64,000 nt of DNA. Origin: PRO6 sp035565775. GTDB lineage: Bacteria > Pseudomonadota > Alphaproteobacteria > Rhizobiales > Xanthobacteraceae. Below the pieces are notes generated by a model that saw only the letters and a program-made list of their open reading frames with translations, was not told where the DNA came from and searched no databases. Shown in pieces: positions 31,830 through 41,800 of this stretch; the first letter of the stretch is position 1; the number at the start of each line of letters is the position of its first letter. Both the position numbers and the translations under genes were made by a program. The stretch is taken from contig DATMRW010000005.1 in NCBI GenBank assembly GCA_035565775.1, positions 45,553 through 109,552 of the forward strand, read 5' to 3'.

Positions 31830-32003
31830 ATGGAACAGTGCATCGAGAAGTCGAAGGCCCCGCGCGGCCAGACCATCGTCCGATCGTTCGGCCGTGACGA
31901 CAGCTCCATGGACGTCGCGAACAGCCACGGCAAGGAGATGAAGGGCGGCACCAACAACCTGTCCCACTCGCTGACCGGCTCGTCTGCCGTGCAGGACAAG
32001 TAA
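31830..32003 (+). CDS. Small late protein (57 aa), unknown
   Basis: MEQCIEKSKAPRGQTIVRSF and a Gly/Asn/Ser-rich C-terminal half (MKGGTNNLSHSLTGSSAV). GAGGACTGACA precedes the ATG. Tight spacing on both sides supports expression. Unknown. Confidence 0.55.
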   Translation: MEQCIEKSKAPRGQTIVRSFGRDDSSMDVANSHGKEMKGGTNNLSHSLTGSSAVQDK

Positions 32004-32013
32004 GGAGCTGCGC

Positions 32014-32463
32014 ATGTCTCCCACACTGAAACTGGATCGGTCGCGTCCATACGCGACCGTGCATGGTGATGGCGCTGACGGCGTCGCCTTCTATCAGGAC
32101 GACCTTCCGTTCGACTTTCACGGCAAACTCGTTGCCGCCAAGGTGCCGCTCCATCTGCGCGAGAAGGTGGAGCGCAAGCTGTTGCGTCTCGCGAAGCTGG
32201 CCGACACGGCCGGCGACGAACTTCAGAACGAGGGCGGCCCGCCTGACCCGACCGAGGACGATGACGATGACCCCGGCACGGACGTCAATTTCGAGGCGTG
32301 GCTGAAGGACGAGATCAAATATCAGCCGCAGGTCCTGTTCAGCGAGGCTCGCCGCCGCTTCAACAAGACCTTCAGTGATTTTGGCGCTCTCGCCGAATTC
32401 CTCGTTTTCGACGAACAGATCTGCGGCCCCGACGAGGTGCCCACCAAGCTCAAGCGGGACTGA
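32014..32463 (+). CDS. Late protein (149 aa), unknown
   Basis: AAGGAGCTGCGC before MSPTLKLDRSRPYATVHGDG. The N-terminal 40 residues recall a short strand motif about a substrate or neighbour contact (GVAFYQDDLPFDFHGKLV). The middle is strongly acidic (DPTEDDDDDPGTD). The C-terminus is helical (EARRRFNKTFSDFGALAEFL). It lies between decoration and adaptor genes; probably a head-completion or accessory protein. Confidence 0.65.
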   Translation: MSPTLKLDRSRPYATVHGDGADGVAFYQDDLPFDFHGKLVAAKVPLHLREKVERKLLRLAKLADTAGDELQNEGGPPDPTEDDDDDPGTDVNFEAWLKDEIKYQPQVLFSEARRRFNKTFSDFGALAEFLVFDEQICGPDEVPTKLKRD

Positions 32464-32466
32464 GCC

Positions 32467-33096
32467 ATGGCCATGTCTTTCAGCACCCTAACGGCGGACA
32501 AGAACAGCCCCGGCTCGATCAAGAGATGGTGCAACTATGCAGAGCTCGACGTCGAGCAGGTGCTGGAAGAGGCCCAAGCCCTCATTTCCATGACTCTCCG
32601 CGTGCGCGAGATGAGGACAGAATTCGACCTCACACTCGCGGCCGGAGAATATCAGATCGAGATCCCCGACGGGTTTCTCGATCCCGTCGAAATGATCAAT
32701 CGGACGTTAACCCAGCGCATCTCGCTTCGCGATGCCGCCTCCCTATCGCAGCGTCGGATCTACGACGACGGCTCGCTCATTCGGAGCTATCCGCGGCTGT
32801 ACGCCATCTTCGACGAGCGGTTTCAGTTCGACTGTGCAGCGGAAGAGCCGTTCAGCATCGGTCTCGTTGCCTTCAAGGCTCCCGAGCCCCTGAGCAACGA
32901 CAACCAGACCAATTTCCTGACGAGGCGCTATCCGAACCTCCTTCGCGTTGCATGCCTCGTCCAGGCTTACGACTTCATGTCGAACGGCGAGAAGTACCAG
33001 ACCAACCTATCGCTATTGGGCGCCCTGATCGAGAACGCGATGGCTCGCGACGACCTGAGCTATCGCGGAGCCGATTTTGAGGTGCAGGTGATCTGA
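32467..33096 (+). CDS. Head-tail adaptor-like protein
   Basis: 209 aa. The helical N-terminus (SIKRWCNYAELDVEQVLEEA), central beta hairpin (FDLTLAAGEYQIEIPDGFLD) and LTRRYPNLLRVACLVQAYDF helix fit the adaptor (gp4/gp11-like) fold that sits under the portal of short-tailed phages. It precedes the collar fibre. Identification is by pattern and position. Confidence 0.65.
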   Translation: MAMSFSTLTADKNSPGSIKRWCNYAELDVEQVLEEAQALISMTLRVREMRTEFDLTLAAGEYQIEIPDGFLDPVEMINRTLTQRISLRDAASLSQRRIYDDGSLIRSYPRLYAIFDERFQFDCAAEEPFSIGLVAFKAPEPLSNDNQTNFLTRRYPNLLRVACLVQAYDFMSNGEKYQTNLSLLGALIENAMARDDLSYRGADFEVQVI

Positions 33097-33097
33097 G

Positions 33098-34102
33098 ATG
33101 TCCCAAGATACCACAACCCCAATCCTTCGCCTGCTGCTTCAGGGAACCGGGAACAACAACAACTCGTGGGGCGAAAACCTCAACAAATATGTCATCGAGT
33201 ATATCGAGAACGCGATCGTTGGCGTGCGCCAAATCTATGTCGCCGGCGGGACGCTGAACCTGACGGCCGATGATCAGCGCTATGCGACATTGATCTTCAG
33301 CGGGCTTCTCACGGCACACCAGAACGTGGTCCTTCTTAACACCTCGCGCAACCTGAACATCATCAACGACACCGAAGGCGCGTTCGTTCTCCACGTCAAA
33401 ACTGAAAGCGGACTGGCAATCGAGATCCCGCAAGGCACCCAAAAGAAAGTGTTTTTCGATGGCGCCGGACGGCTGTTTCGCGAGGATGAGGACGAGGTCG
33501 GCAACATCATCCATCACGCCGGGCCGACACTGCCGCCCGGCACGCTGGCATGTTCGGGCGGCACCTTCGTCCGAGCCGATCACCCCAACCTGTTCGCGAA
33601 GATCGGGACGACGTTTGGCGAAGGCAATGGCATCACGACGGCTGGCCTTCCGAATTTCACCGACACCAATCGCTTCCTGCGCGCCGCCGGCGGCACTCTT
33701 GAGGTCGGCACCTACCAAGCCAGCGAGAACAAGGCGCATACGCACACGGCGAGCGCGACGACCACCGTCGCGGCTTCCGGGTCGACGAGCGCATCCGGAG
33801 ATCACGTCCACGGAAACTGGCTGAATGATCCCGGCCATACTCACGGCGTCTCAGGTGGCACTCTCGGCGGCACGGCGCAACGGGCCATCTCTTTGGATGA
33901 CCAGCCGGGCATGTGGTACCCGGACTATATTCGGATTAACGCGGCTCTCACTGGCATCACGATCAACAACGCCGCCGGTGGAAACCATTCTCATACCCTA
34001 AACATCACTGCCACGGCGTCGACGACCGTCACGGTTCAGAGCGACGGCGGAACAGAGGCGCGGCCGGAATCCGCCGCGGTGCTGATGTGCATCAAGATCT
34101 AA
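33098..34102 (+). CDS. Tail collar-domain fibre protein
   Basis: 334 aa. The first 60 residues (NNNNSWGENLNKYVIEYIEN) are a typical fibre N-terminus. From about 140 a collar domain begins (TLPPGTLACSGGTFVRADHP NLFAKIGTTFGEGNG, then LPNFTDTNRFLRAAGG). The tip is His/Thr-rich (HTHTASATTT, DHVHGNW, GHTHGVSGG, NHSHTLNI), like metal-coordinating fibre needles. It probably forms short side fibres or the tail tip. Confidence 0.85.
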   Translation: MSQDTTTPILRLLLQGTGNNNNSWGENLNKYVIEYIENAIVGVRQIYVAGGTLNLTADDQRYATLIFSGLLTAHQNVVLLNTSRNLNIINDTEGAFVLHVKTESGLAIEIPQGTQKKVFFDGAGRLFREDEDEVGNIIHHAGPTLPPGTLACSGGTFVRADHPNLFAKIGTTFGEGNGITTAGLPNFTDTNRFLRAAGGTLEVGTYQASENKAHTHTASATTTVAASGSTSASGDHVHGNWLNDPGHTHGVSGGTLGGTAQRAISLDDQPGMWYPDYIRINAALTGITINNAAGGNHSHTLNITATASTTVTVQSDGGTEARPESAAVLMCIKI

Positions 34103-34122
34103 GGTTGCGCGCGAGCGCAAAC

Positions 34123-34175
34123 GACGGGGCCACCTACCCGGTCACTGTGGGAGGTGTCGGATCGGTGGCCCCGTC
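34123..34175. repeat. 12-bp perfect inverted repeat ending at a start codon
   Basis: GACGGGGCCACC (34123-34134) and GGTGGCCCCGTC (34164-34175) with a 29-nt loop. The right arm ends on the base before the ATG of the gp10-like gene. In mRNA this would place a strong stem over the ribosome site, and the loop holds GGGAGG (34149-34154). Confidence 0.7.
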
Positions 34176-35948
34176 ATGAGCGAATTTGAACCGATCCCGC
34201 TGACGCCGCGACCAGGCGTCGTGAAAACGGAATCCGATCGCGTTGTCGAGAACCGCTGGGTGGATACGCAGTGGATCCGCTTTGTGAACGGCCGCCCTCA
34301 GAAGATCGGCGGGTGGACGCGCCAAACGACGGCGATTGCTTCCGGAGTCGTCCGTGCCATGCATGCGTGGCGCGACCTCAAATCGGTCGAATACATCGCC
34401 GCCGGGACATATCGGAAGCTCTATGTCTATGAGCGCGATTTCACCCAGCACGACATCACGCCTCTGGCGAAGTCCGGCACGCTGACCAACCCGTTCACAA
34501 CCAAAGCAGGCTCCAACATCGTCGAGGTGGCGCACATCGGCCACGACGTCAACGCGGGCACAACAGTCATCTTCGCAGACGCTGAACCCGTTGGCGGCGT
34601 AACGATCGACGGCACCTATCTCGTCTCATCGGTGGTGGGCTCTGGCTCCTTTAACATTGAGCTCGAAACGCCTGCCGCGAGCAACGAGACCGGCGGCGGA
34701 ACCGTTGCTTACGAGTATGAGATTTCGATCGGCGTTGAGCACGGCACCTACGGCCTCGGTTATGGCGTCGGCGGGTATGGGCTTTACACCTACGGTACCG
34801 AGCGCCCGTTCTCGACGATCCTGATCGAGCCGCGCGTCTGGTCATTGGATCACTTCGGCAAGATGCTCGTGGGAGCCTACAACGGCGGCTCGATCTATGT
34901 CTGGGACCCGAATGCCGTTGCCCCATCCTGGCAGCGGGCGCAAAAGATCCCCGACGCCCCGACCGACGTCCGAAGCATCTTCATCACCGAAGAACGGTTC
35001 GTCATGGCCCTCTGCGAGAACATGCGCGTCGATTGGTGCTCGCAGGGCAACTACAATATTTGGGCACCCGATGAGACCAACACAGCGAACACTCGGAACT
35101 TGTCCGAGGGGACCAAACTCATCGCCGGCCGTCCACTCGCGAGTCACATCGCGCTGGTCTGGTCTGATTTCGCGCTCTATGTGTTCCAGTACACGGGGCA
35201 GTCGTCAGTGTTCTCGTCACGGCTCGCCGGGCGTAACTGTGGACTCATCTCCCCTTCCTGCGCGGTCACAGCGAACGGCATCGCCTACTGGATGGGGCAT
35301 ACGGACTTCTATCTCTACAATGGGTCCGTCCAGAAGATCCCGAACGTTGAGGACATCCGCGCCTACGTATTCGGGCACCTGCGCGCCGAGGATGGGTATC
35401 TCGCGTGGGGGCAATATCTCCCGAAGCATGATGAGGTGATTTGGGTTTACGTTGCCCTCGAGGAAGAAGAACCCAGCTACTACGTTCTTCTGAACGTCAA
35501 CGATTTCTCATGGGCAACCGGGCGCCTCTTCAGGAGTTCCGGCACCAACTTCTCGCATGGTGACACCCGGCCGTATCTGGCTGGCTATGATGGCCACATC
35601 TACCTGCACGAAGATGGCGTTGACGCCGATGGGCACGCGATCGAAACAGTGATCGAGCTTGGTCCGGTCGCGATGGCGAACGGCAAGGCCAATCTCAACA
35701 TCGATGGGATCAATGCTGACTTCGAGGGCCAGGCCGGCGACCTTGAAGTACGCTTCGATGCGTGGGACCGCCTGCGCAACCCGACCATCGACAGCCAGAC
35801 CAAAATCATTTCAGAGGCCGACGACCTCGTCGATCTGCGGCTGTCCGGGCGCTACGTCGGAATGACGATCCGATCGGACATCGCCGGCGGATATTTCAGG
35901 TTCGGCAAACCGGATGTTCTCGTTTCATCCAATGGGACGCGCCGATGA
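34176..35948 (+). CDS. Tail hub / DNA stabilisation protein (P22 gp10-like)
   Basis: 590 aa. SEFEPIPLTPRPGVVKTESD and RWVDTQWIRFVNGRPQKIGG open a beta-propeller-type protein. Repeated blades show aromatic-Gly patterns (HGTYGLGYGVGGYGLYTYG, FGKMLVGAYNGGSIYVW, NGIAYWMGHTDFYLYNGS). P22 gp10 homologues plug the tail tube and keep packaged DNA in. The gene follows the collar fibre, consistent with tail assembly. The family call is tentative. Confidence 0.65.
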   Translation: MSEFEPIPLTPRPGVVKTESDRVVENRWVDTQWIRFVNGRPQKIGGWTRQTTAIASGVVRAMHAWRDLKSVEYIAAGTYRKLYVYERDFTQHDITPLAKSGTLTNPFTTKAGSNIVEVAHIGHDVNAGTTVIFADAEPVGGVTIDGTYLVSSVVGSGSFNIELETPAASNETGGGTVAYEYEISIGVEHGTYGLGYGVGGYGLYTYGTERPFSTILIEPRVWSLDHFGKMLVGAYNGGSIYVWDPNAVAPSWQRAQKIPDAPTDVRSIFITEERFVMALCENMRVDWCSQGNYNIWAPDETNTANTRNLSEGTKLIAGRPLASHIALVWSDFALYVFQYTGQSSVFSSRLAGRNCGLISPSCAVTANGIAYWMGHTDFYLYNGSVQKIPNVEDIRAYVFGHLRAEDGYLAWGQYLPKHDEVIWVYVALEEEEPSYYVLLNVNDFSWATGRLFRSSGTNFSHGDTRPYLAGYDGHIYLHEDGVDADGHAIETVIELGPVAMANGKANLNIDGINADFEGQAGDLEVRFDAWDRLRNPTIDSQTKIISEADDLVDLRLSGRYVGMTIRSDIAGGYFRFGKPDVLVSSNGTRR

Positions 35949-36193
35949 GGCCGCTTCATCTCGGCTCGGAACTCCCCGGCCAGTTTGACAAATGGGTGCG
36001 TGACAGCCTCCGCGAAATCGAAAACGCCTCCTACGAGGATATTTCCGAGGTGGCGGACTCGTTCACGATCAGCGGTGATCTCCCTGAGACGCGCGCCTTA
36101 AACCTCGCCTCGCCATCGATCGACAACATTGCGGCGGTGCTGGCGACCTTCATTTCCGACATGAAGAAACGCGGAGCAAAGCGCGATGGTTGA
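35945..36193 (+). CDS. Small late protein (82 aa), unknown
   Basis: MRPLHLGSELPGQFDKWVRD with helices and DNIAAVLATFISDMKKRG at the end. Coupled by ATGA to the gp10-like gene and overlapping the acetyltransferase-like gene by 8 nt. May be a tail-completion protein. Confidence 0.6.
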   Translation: MRPLHLGSELPGQFDKWVRDSLREIENASYEDISEVADSFTISGDLPETRALNLASPSIDNIAAVLATFISDMKKRGAKRDG

Positions 36194-36593
36194 GGTGCGT
36201 GCAGCGGTGTCCGATCAGGATGCCATCGCGATCCATCGCATGTTGATGCAGAACGGCCATGAGATCGCAATCGCCCCTGTTAATCCCGTCAAAGTGATGC
36301 AGGAGGTGTACGGCCTAATCAAAGCAGATGCTGGCGCAGCCACGCTCATGGCGATGGACGGCGACGAACTTGTCGGTGTTCTCGGCCTCGTTCAGGTGCC
36401 TTTCTGGTACTCCGACGACCATCTCATCATGGATCGTATCTTCTACGTGCTGCCCGCCAATCGCGGGACAGCAGGCCGCCGTCTCGTCAGCGCGGCCCGG
36501 AGCATCGCGGACGGTGCAAAACAAATTCTCATGATCGCGCAGACCAACCCAACCCGGCGCCCGAAGGTGCTCGTTTTTCATCCGAGGTCCTGA
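36186..36593 (+). CDS. GNAT-like acetyltransferase in the structural operon
   Basis: 135 aa. AAVSDQDAIAIHRMLMQNGH and GAATLMAMDGDELVGVLGLV are the first helices and strands of a GNAT fold. DHLIMDRIFYVLPANRGTAG RRLVSAAR matches the acetyl-CoA pyrophosphate-binding turn (R-G-x-x-G-R). Such enzymes recur near ejection-protein genes of T7-like and rhizobial podoviruses. The substrate is unknown. The short C-terminus (KVLVFHPRS) may lack part of the fold. Confidence 0.7.
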   Translation: MVEVRAAVSDQDAIAIHRMLMQNGHEIAIAPVNPVKVMQEVYGLIKADAGAATLMAMDGDELVGVLGLVQVPFWYSDDHLIMDRIFYVLPANRGTAGRRLVSAARSIADGAKQILMIAQTNPTRRPKVLVFHPRS

Positions 36594-36594
36594 A

Positions 36595-37746
36595 ATGTGC
36601 TTTGGCAACATGGAAGAAACTAAGAAACAAACCACAACTCAGCAGCTTCCGGCGTGGCTGGAAGATGCGGCGAAGGCAAACGTCGGGCGAGTTGAAGACT
36701 ATGCGAGCAAAGGCCCCACTCCTTACACGGGCGACTTTACCGCCGGGCTGACCGACAACCAGAAGAACGCTTTCAGCCTCATCAATGCGATCGCGGGCTC
36801 GAGCAATCCATACCTCTCGGACATCGAGGGGCTGTACAGCAAATTCGCGAACGCTCCGGCTTCATCGATCACCCCTACCAGCCTGCTCGGTGGCGGCGTC
36901 GACATCGCCAACGCGTCGATCAGCGACTACATGAGCCCCTACATTCAGGGGGTGCTCGATCCGCAATTGCAGGACATCTCGCGGCAGGGTGTGAACCAGC
37001 GCCAAGCGCTCAATGCCCAAGCGACGATGGACGGTGCCTTTGGTGATGCTCGATCTGGCATCCAGCTCGGTGCGCAGCAGCGTGACGAGGACATCCTTCG
37101 GAGCAACACGATCGGTAAGGCATATGCCGATGCCTTCAGCGCGGCGAGTGGGCTGCGCGCGCAGGACGTTGCCAACCTGACCGACGCTCAGAAGACCAAC
37201 GCGAACCTCTCGGAAACCGCCCTGCAACGTGCAATCACCGGCGGGAAAGCCTTCCAGGACCTCGACAGCGCAAACGTAAATCGCGACCTCAGCACCGCGG
37301 ACGCGCTCGCCAAGGCAGGCGCCACGGAACAGGCGACGAACCAAGCCGACCTCACCGCGAAGTACAATGAATTCCTTCGCCAGCAGGGATGGGACGCCGA
37401 CACGATCAAATTGCTCAGTAGCGTGCTTGCGACCACGCCGTACTCCAAAACGGAAGAGAAGACCGTTGAGGAAGCCAACAACTCCGGCTTCGGAATCCTC
37501 GGATCGATCGCAGGCGCAATCTTCTCCGATCGCCGCGTGAAAACCGACGTGAGCGTCGTTGGCGCGCTGTACGACGGCACGCCGGTCTACCTGTTCCGGT
37601 ACATCGGGGATGATGCCTGGCGGATCGGCCTGATGGCTCAGGACGTCGAGAAAACCTGCCCGGCAGCGGTCACGGAGATCAACGGCGTTAAGGCCGTCAA
37701 TTACAAACTGGCAACTGAAAATTCGCTGACGCGCGAGGTGCATTGA
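36595..37746 (+). CDS. Candidate ejection protein with C-terminal S74-type chaperone domain
   Basis: 383 aa. Residues 1-280 are helical and Ala/Gln/Asn-rich without fibre signatures, as in internal virion proteins. The C-terminal 70 residues are an intramolecular chaperone of the endosialidase/Peptidase S74 type: FSDRRVKTDVSVVGALYDG, then YLFRYIGDDAWRIGLMAQDV and a terminal helix. The Ser of SDRRVK is the usual self-cleavage residue. It is followed by another candidate internal protein and the giant gene. Confidence 0.7.
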   Translation: MCFGNMEETKKQTTTQQLPAWLEDAAKANVGRVEDYASKGPTPYTGDFTAGLTDNQKNAFSLINAIAGSSNPYLSDIEGLYSKFANAPASSITPTSLLGGGVDIANASISDYMSPYIQGVLDPQLQDISRQGVNQRQALNAQATMDGAFGDARSGIQLGAQQRDEDILRSNTIGKAYADAFSAASGLRAQDVANLTDAQKTNANLSETALQRAITGGKAFQDLDSANVNRDLSTADALAKAGATEQATNQADLTAKYNEFLRQQGWDADTIKLLSSVLATTPYSKTEEKTVEEANNSGFGILGSIAGAIFSDRRVKTDVSVVGALYDGTPVYLFRYIGDDAWRIGLMAQDVEKTCPAAVTEINGVKAVNYKLATENSLTREVH

Positions 37747-37747
37747 T

Positions 37748-38824
37748 ATGGCTGGATTGCTCGACATCATTGCCGGCGGGTTTTCGCCCAACGGTTACGT
37801 TCAACAAAACTTCCCGAGCGGGATGCCGGGCGCGATCGACGGTGGCGACGACCCGCTGGGCAAGCTGCGCAAGCTGTTGATGATCGGCGAGCTCGACGGG
37901 GGCAACGAGCAATCGCCCGCATTGCCCTTCGCTCCGACGCCCTCTGCCGCCGCGGGCTTGCCGGACGCGATCACGGGTGCCGCTGCGCCACAGGGGCAGC
38001 CTCCGGAAGTCCCGATGCCGCGTCCGCGCCCCGACGGCGCATCACAGCCGACGATGGATGAAACCACGATCGGAGCCCTGCAAAAGGCGGTTCCTCTCGG
38101 TCTCCTGCCTCAATACTATCCCGAGGAGCGCAACAAGCCATCCGATGGCCTGCTCTCCGCGATTATCCCTGATGCGCGAATGCGGGGCCGCTTGTCGGCC
38201 GCCCTCGGCGCTGGCCTGTCTTCCGTCGACGGCCGGTTCGGCGCAGGTGCCTTTGCGAAGGGCATGGGCGGCGCGATGAAGGGGGCTGGCTCGTTCGACA
38301 AGGAGCAGGACGAATTCGACCTGAAGCGAAAGACGGCGGGCGAGGAATCCAAGTCGCGTGAGATCAGAAACGAATATCTCAAAGCGCTGACAGCGAAGGC
38401 CGGCAATGCCGCTTCCGCCGCAGGCTCTCCGGGCCGCCGGCAAACCATGTGGGATGATCCACGGTACCGCTTCGACCGCGCGCGAACTGCGATTGCGTCC
38501 GCTCACAAAGACATCGACAACCAGTATGTCAACGACCCGCGCGCGCGCCGGTTCTCTTCGCCTGAAGAGAAAAAGGCTCTCGCCGACGAGATCGCGAAGA
38601 AGAAGGACGAGGTCTCCCGCAACCTGCAACGGCGCTACCAGGTGACAGAGGACGGCGAAGCTCCCAGCGCGCCGGCCGCGAAGTCCGCCCCTCCCGAGAT
38701 CAGTTTCAAGGGGAATGGCACTCAGGCAACTCCATACGAGCCGCAAAGCAACGCTGACTACGATGAGATTCCGTCGGGTGCATACTACGTTCACCCCTCG
38801 CGCGGTCTTCTGATCAAGGGCTGA
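37748..38824 (+). CDS. Candidate internal virion protein (358 aa)
   Basis: MAGLLDIIAGGFSPNGYVQQ. A Pro/Gly-rich N-terminal third (PQGQPPEVPMPRPRPDG) is followed by a Gly/Ala-rich, potentially membrane-active stretch (GRLSAALGAGLSSVDGRFGA, MGGAMKGAGS). A charged coiled coil follows (DEFDLKRKTAGEESKSREIR). This composition is typical of podovirus ejection proteins. It starts 2 nt after the S74-type gene and ends 7 nt before the giant gene. Confidence 0.65.
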   Translation: MAGLLDIIAGGFSPNGYVQQNFPSGMPGAIDGGDDPLGKLRKLLMIGELDGGNEQSPALPFAPTPSAAAGLPDAITGAAAPQGQPPEVPMPRPRPDGASQPTMDETTIGALQKAVPLGLLPQYYPEERNKPSDGLLSAIIPDARMRGRLSAALGAGLSSVDGRFGAGAFAKGMGGAMKGAGSFDKEQDEFDLKRKTAGEESKSREIRNEYLKALTAKAGNAASAAGSPGRRQTMWDDPRYRFDRARTAIASAHKDIDNQYVNDPRARRFSSPEEKKALADEIAKKKDEVSRNLQRRYQVTEDGEAPSAPAAKSAPPEISFKGNGTQATPYEPQSNADYDEIPSGAYYVHPSRGLLIKG

Positions 38825-38830
38825 TTTTTC

Positions 38831-41800
38831 ATGACTGATGACGATTTCCTCGGCCTTGGCGCCGAGCCCTTTGACGTGCCCGGATCGATCGAGCCCAACG
38901 TGGTCGATGACCGCCGGGAGCGGAAGGGGCTGGAAAAATCAAAACCGACCGTCGACTGGGGATTGGACGACAAGCCGGCGACGCCCGCTCCAAAAGCGAA
39001 AGCGGACACTGTCGATTGGGGCCTCAACGACAAGCCCGTCGGCCTGATCAAGGACCCGCCCCTGCCCCGCGCCCGCCCGACCCAGCTTCGTCCGACCGAA
39101 CCGATGCCGGATGTGCAACCACTCGACGATGCGCCCTTCCGCGCCGGTGGCAAGGTCGTGGATTCGGTCGCAGGGCCGGAATGGGGAATGCTCTCTGGCG
39201 AAGAAGCATTCAAAAACAAGCAGGCGGATATCGCAGCAGCAGAGAGGAGCGCGGCCGAAGCCACGAGCGCCTTTGACCAAGCGCAGCGCGACTACGCTGA
39301 CCTCGCCATGAAAGGCGTGACCGGACAAACCGAACTGCGCAAGCGTCGCGGGCTCGAGAACCTTCGCAAAGCCAAGGATGAGGCCGACGCGGCCGTCTTG
39401 ACGGCGCGAAACGCTCCCCTGCGGACACAGGGCAGCGTGCGCGACACTGTCGAGCGCGTGCCCGATGTCGCAACATCAATGGTCATGGACACCGTCCGCG
39501 CAGCCACGCGGCTGCCCATGTCGCAGCTCACTTCCACCGACCGTGTCGTTTCCAAGCTGTTTGGATCAAAGCCGCACGACTTTTCACTGATCGACAAGAC
39601 CCTCGACAACGAGGTTCAGACTATCAAGAACTACGTCGGCCAGAACCTGTTCAAAAAAGACGAGGCGCAGAACGAGCAACTGGGCTCCAAGATCGTAAGC
39701 GGCATCACGTCGACGGCGGTGTTCGCGGCCGGCGGCGCGGCCGGCAGAGCGGCGGGCCTTGCTCCATTCCTGACGACTGCCGTTCTCGGTGCCCTGCCGC
39801 AGGGCGAACAGCAGCTCCAACAGGCCAAGAGCGCGGCAGACATCAATCCGCTGTACGCTCAGGCTTGGATGAAGAACCACGGGCTCAAGGTCACTGCCGA
39901 GCAGGCGAATGACCTTGTGAAGTGGTCGATGTTTGCGACCGGTCTGGGCATCGGCACATCGGAAGCGGTCCCCATCGGCCACATGTTCCAACGGCTGGAG
40001 AAGGCGACCGGCGGCGGTTTGACGCGCTATATCGGCCTTGTCGCCGCGCAGGCCGGCGAAGAAGCCATTCAGGAGGGGGTTCAGCAGCTTCTCCAAAACA
40101 CAGCGACCCGTCTGTTTCTGGATCCCAATCAGGAGATCACCAAGGACGTCGCCGAAAACATGCTCGTCGGCGCCATTTCCGGCGGCGTCGTTACAGGCAC
40201 TATCGCCGCGCCATCGAGCCTGTCGGACAGCATTTCTGCCGTTCGGACCCGCCTGAATGTGCCGGTCCCCGACACCTCTCCCGTTCCCAACGAAAGCATC
40301 ATGGAGCAGGCCGGCGCGCCGGCGGCCGCGCAGACGGCCGAAGCTCCCGCCACGCCTCCCGTGCCGGAGGCGGCGGGGCCCGCACCGTCCGCACAGCGGC
40401 AGGCTCCCGCAACCCCATCGTCCGTTCAGAAGGAGCTTGGTGTCGGTTACGTCGAGGCCAGTCGGGTTGCCGCCGAGCGCAATCTTCACGAGCCGGCCCC
40501 GGCTGAACCCGCCTCCCCGGACGATCAGACCGCGATCCTGCGCGCCTACGGCTACACCGACGAGCAGATCAGCGACATGTCGGAAACCCAGCGGGCCGCC
40601 GAAATCGCCGAAGCTCTCGATGCAGGCGTCGAGCCGGCCGCGGCGGAAGCCGTCGACAAAGGCATGCCGTTGGCCGGCGCTGTGGCCGCGCAGGAGGCCA
40701 CCGCTGCGCCTGCCGAGCCCGTTGACTGGGGTATGGACGACCACGTCGTCGGCACGCGCCAGATGCCGGTCCAACCCGAAACGGCCGCCGACATCGCGGC
40801 GTCAGCGGGCGTCGTGAACCCTGAGCCGACCGAGGCGCAGAAAGCAGCGGGCAACTACCGCAAGCAGCACGTGAAATGGAACGGTCTCGACATCACCGTC
40901 GAGAACCCGAAAGACTCGACCAGATCCGGCAAAGCGCCAGACGGAACGGAATGGTCGGTCGAAATGCCGGGCCACTACGGCTACCTGAAGCGGACTCGCG
41001 GCGCCGACGGCGACCAGGTCGACGTCTATATCGGGGATCATCTCGACCCCACTGCCCCGGTTTTCGTGGTCGATCAGAAGGACCCGGCGACCGGGAAATT
41101 CGACGAGCACAAGGTCGTCATGGGGGTGCCGAACGAGGCGGCGGCCCGGGCACTGTACGAGCGCGGTTTCTCCGACGGCAAGGGAGCCGAACGGCTCGGT
41201 ACCATCTCGGAGATGACGCCGGACGAGTTCAAGGCTTGGCTTCGGGAAGGCGACACGACGAAACCTGTCGTGAAGACCAAGGAGGTCAAAGCGCCGGCGC
41301 AGCCGAAGAGCGCCGAGCCCATGTCGCTCCTGCAATTCATCGCCAGCATGGGCGGGCTCAAGCCCGATGACATCGCCACGCGCGGCGATCTGAAGGCGAT
41401 GGACCTCGATGGCAGGCATCGCGTTCACGTCCCCGGCCGCCGCGGTTTCTTCGGCGTCGTTCGCCCCAACGGCATGTCGCTCGATTACATGCGCGAGGCC
41501 GCCCAGGAGGCCGGCTATTTCGCGGCCGACGACCCGAACGCGCCCCCCACCTCGTCCGTGCGGGATTTCCTCAATGCGATCGAAGACGAATTGCGAGGAA
41601 AGCGGCTGTACCCGCAGGGCTTTGAGGGCCATGTCCCCGCCCGCGAACAGGCGCTGATCGACGAGCGGATCGACGCTCAGAACACCGACTATGAAGCACA
41701 GCTTGAGGAAAACCGGAACGAGATCCGGCAGATGCTCGCGGACGTGGGGATGCCCCCTGTCACGAGTGAGGAAGACCTGAACCTCGCTGCCAAGATTATG

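Noticed and set aside
39922..40817. Further + strand ORFs in other frames of the giant gene (such as 39922-40506 and 40257-40817)
   Set aside because: Unlike the two nested genes, these lack ribosome sites. They are Arg/Ser/Pro-rich shadows, and the giant frame there is not a clean linker in their favour.
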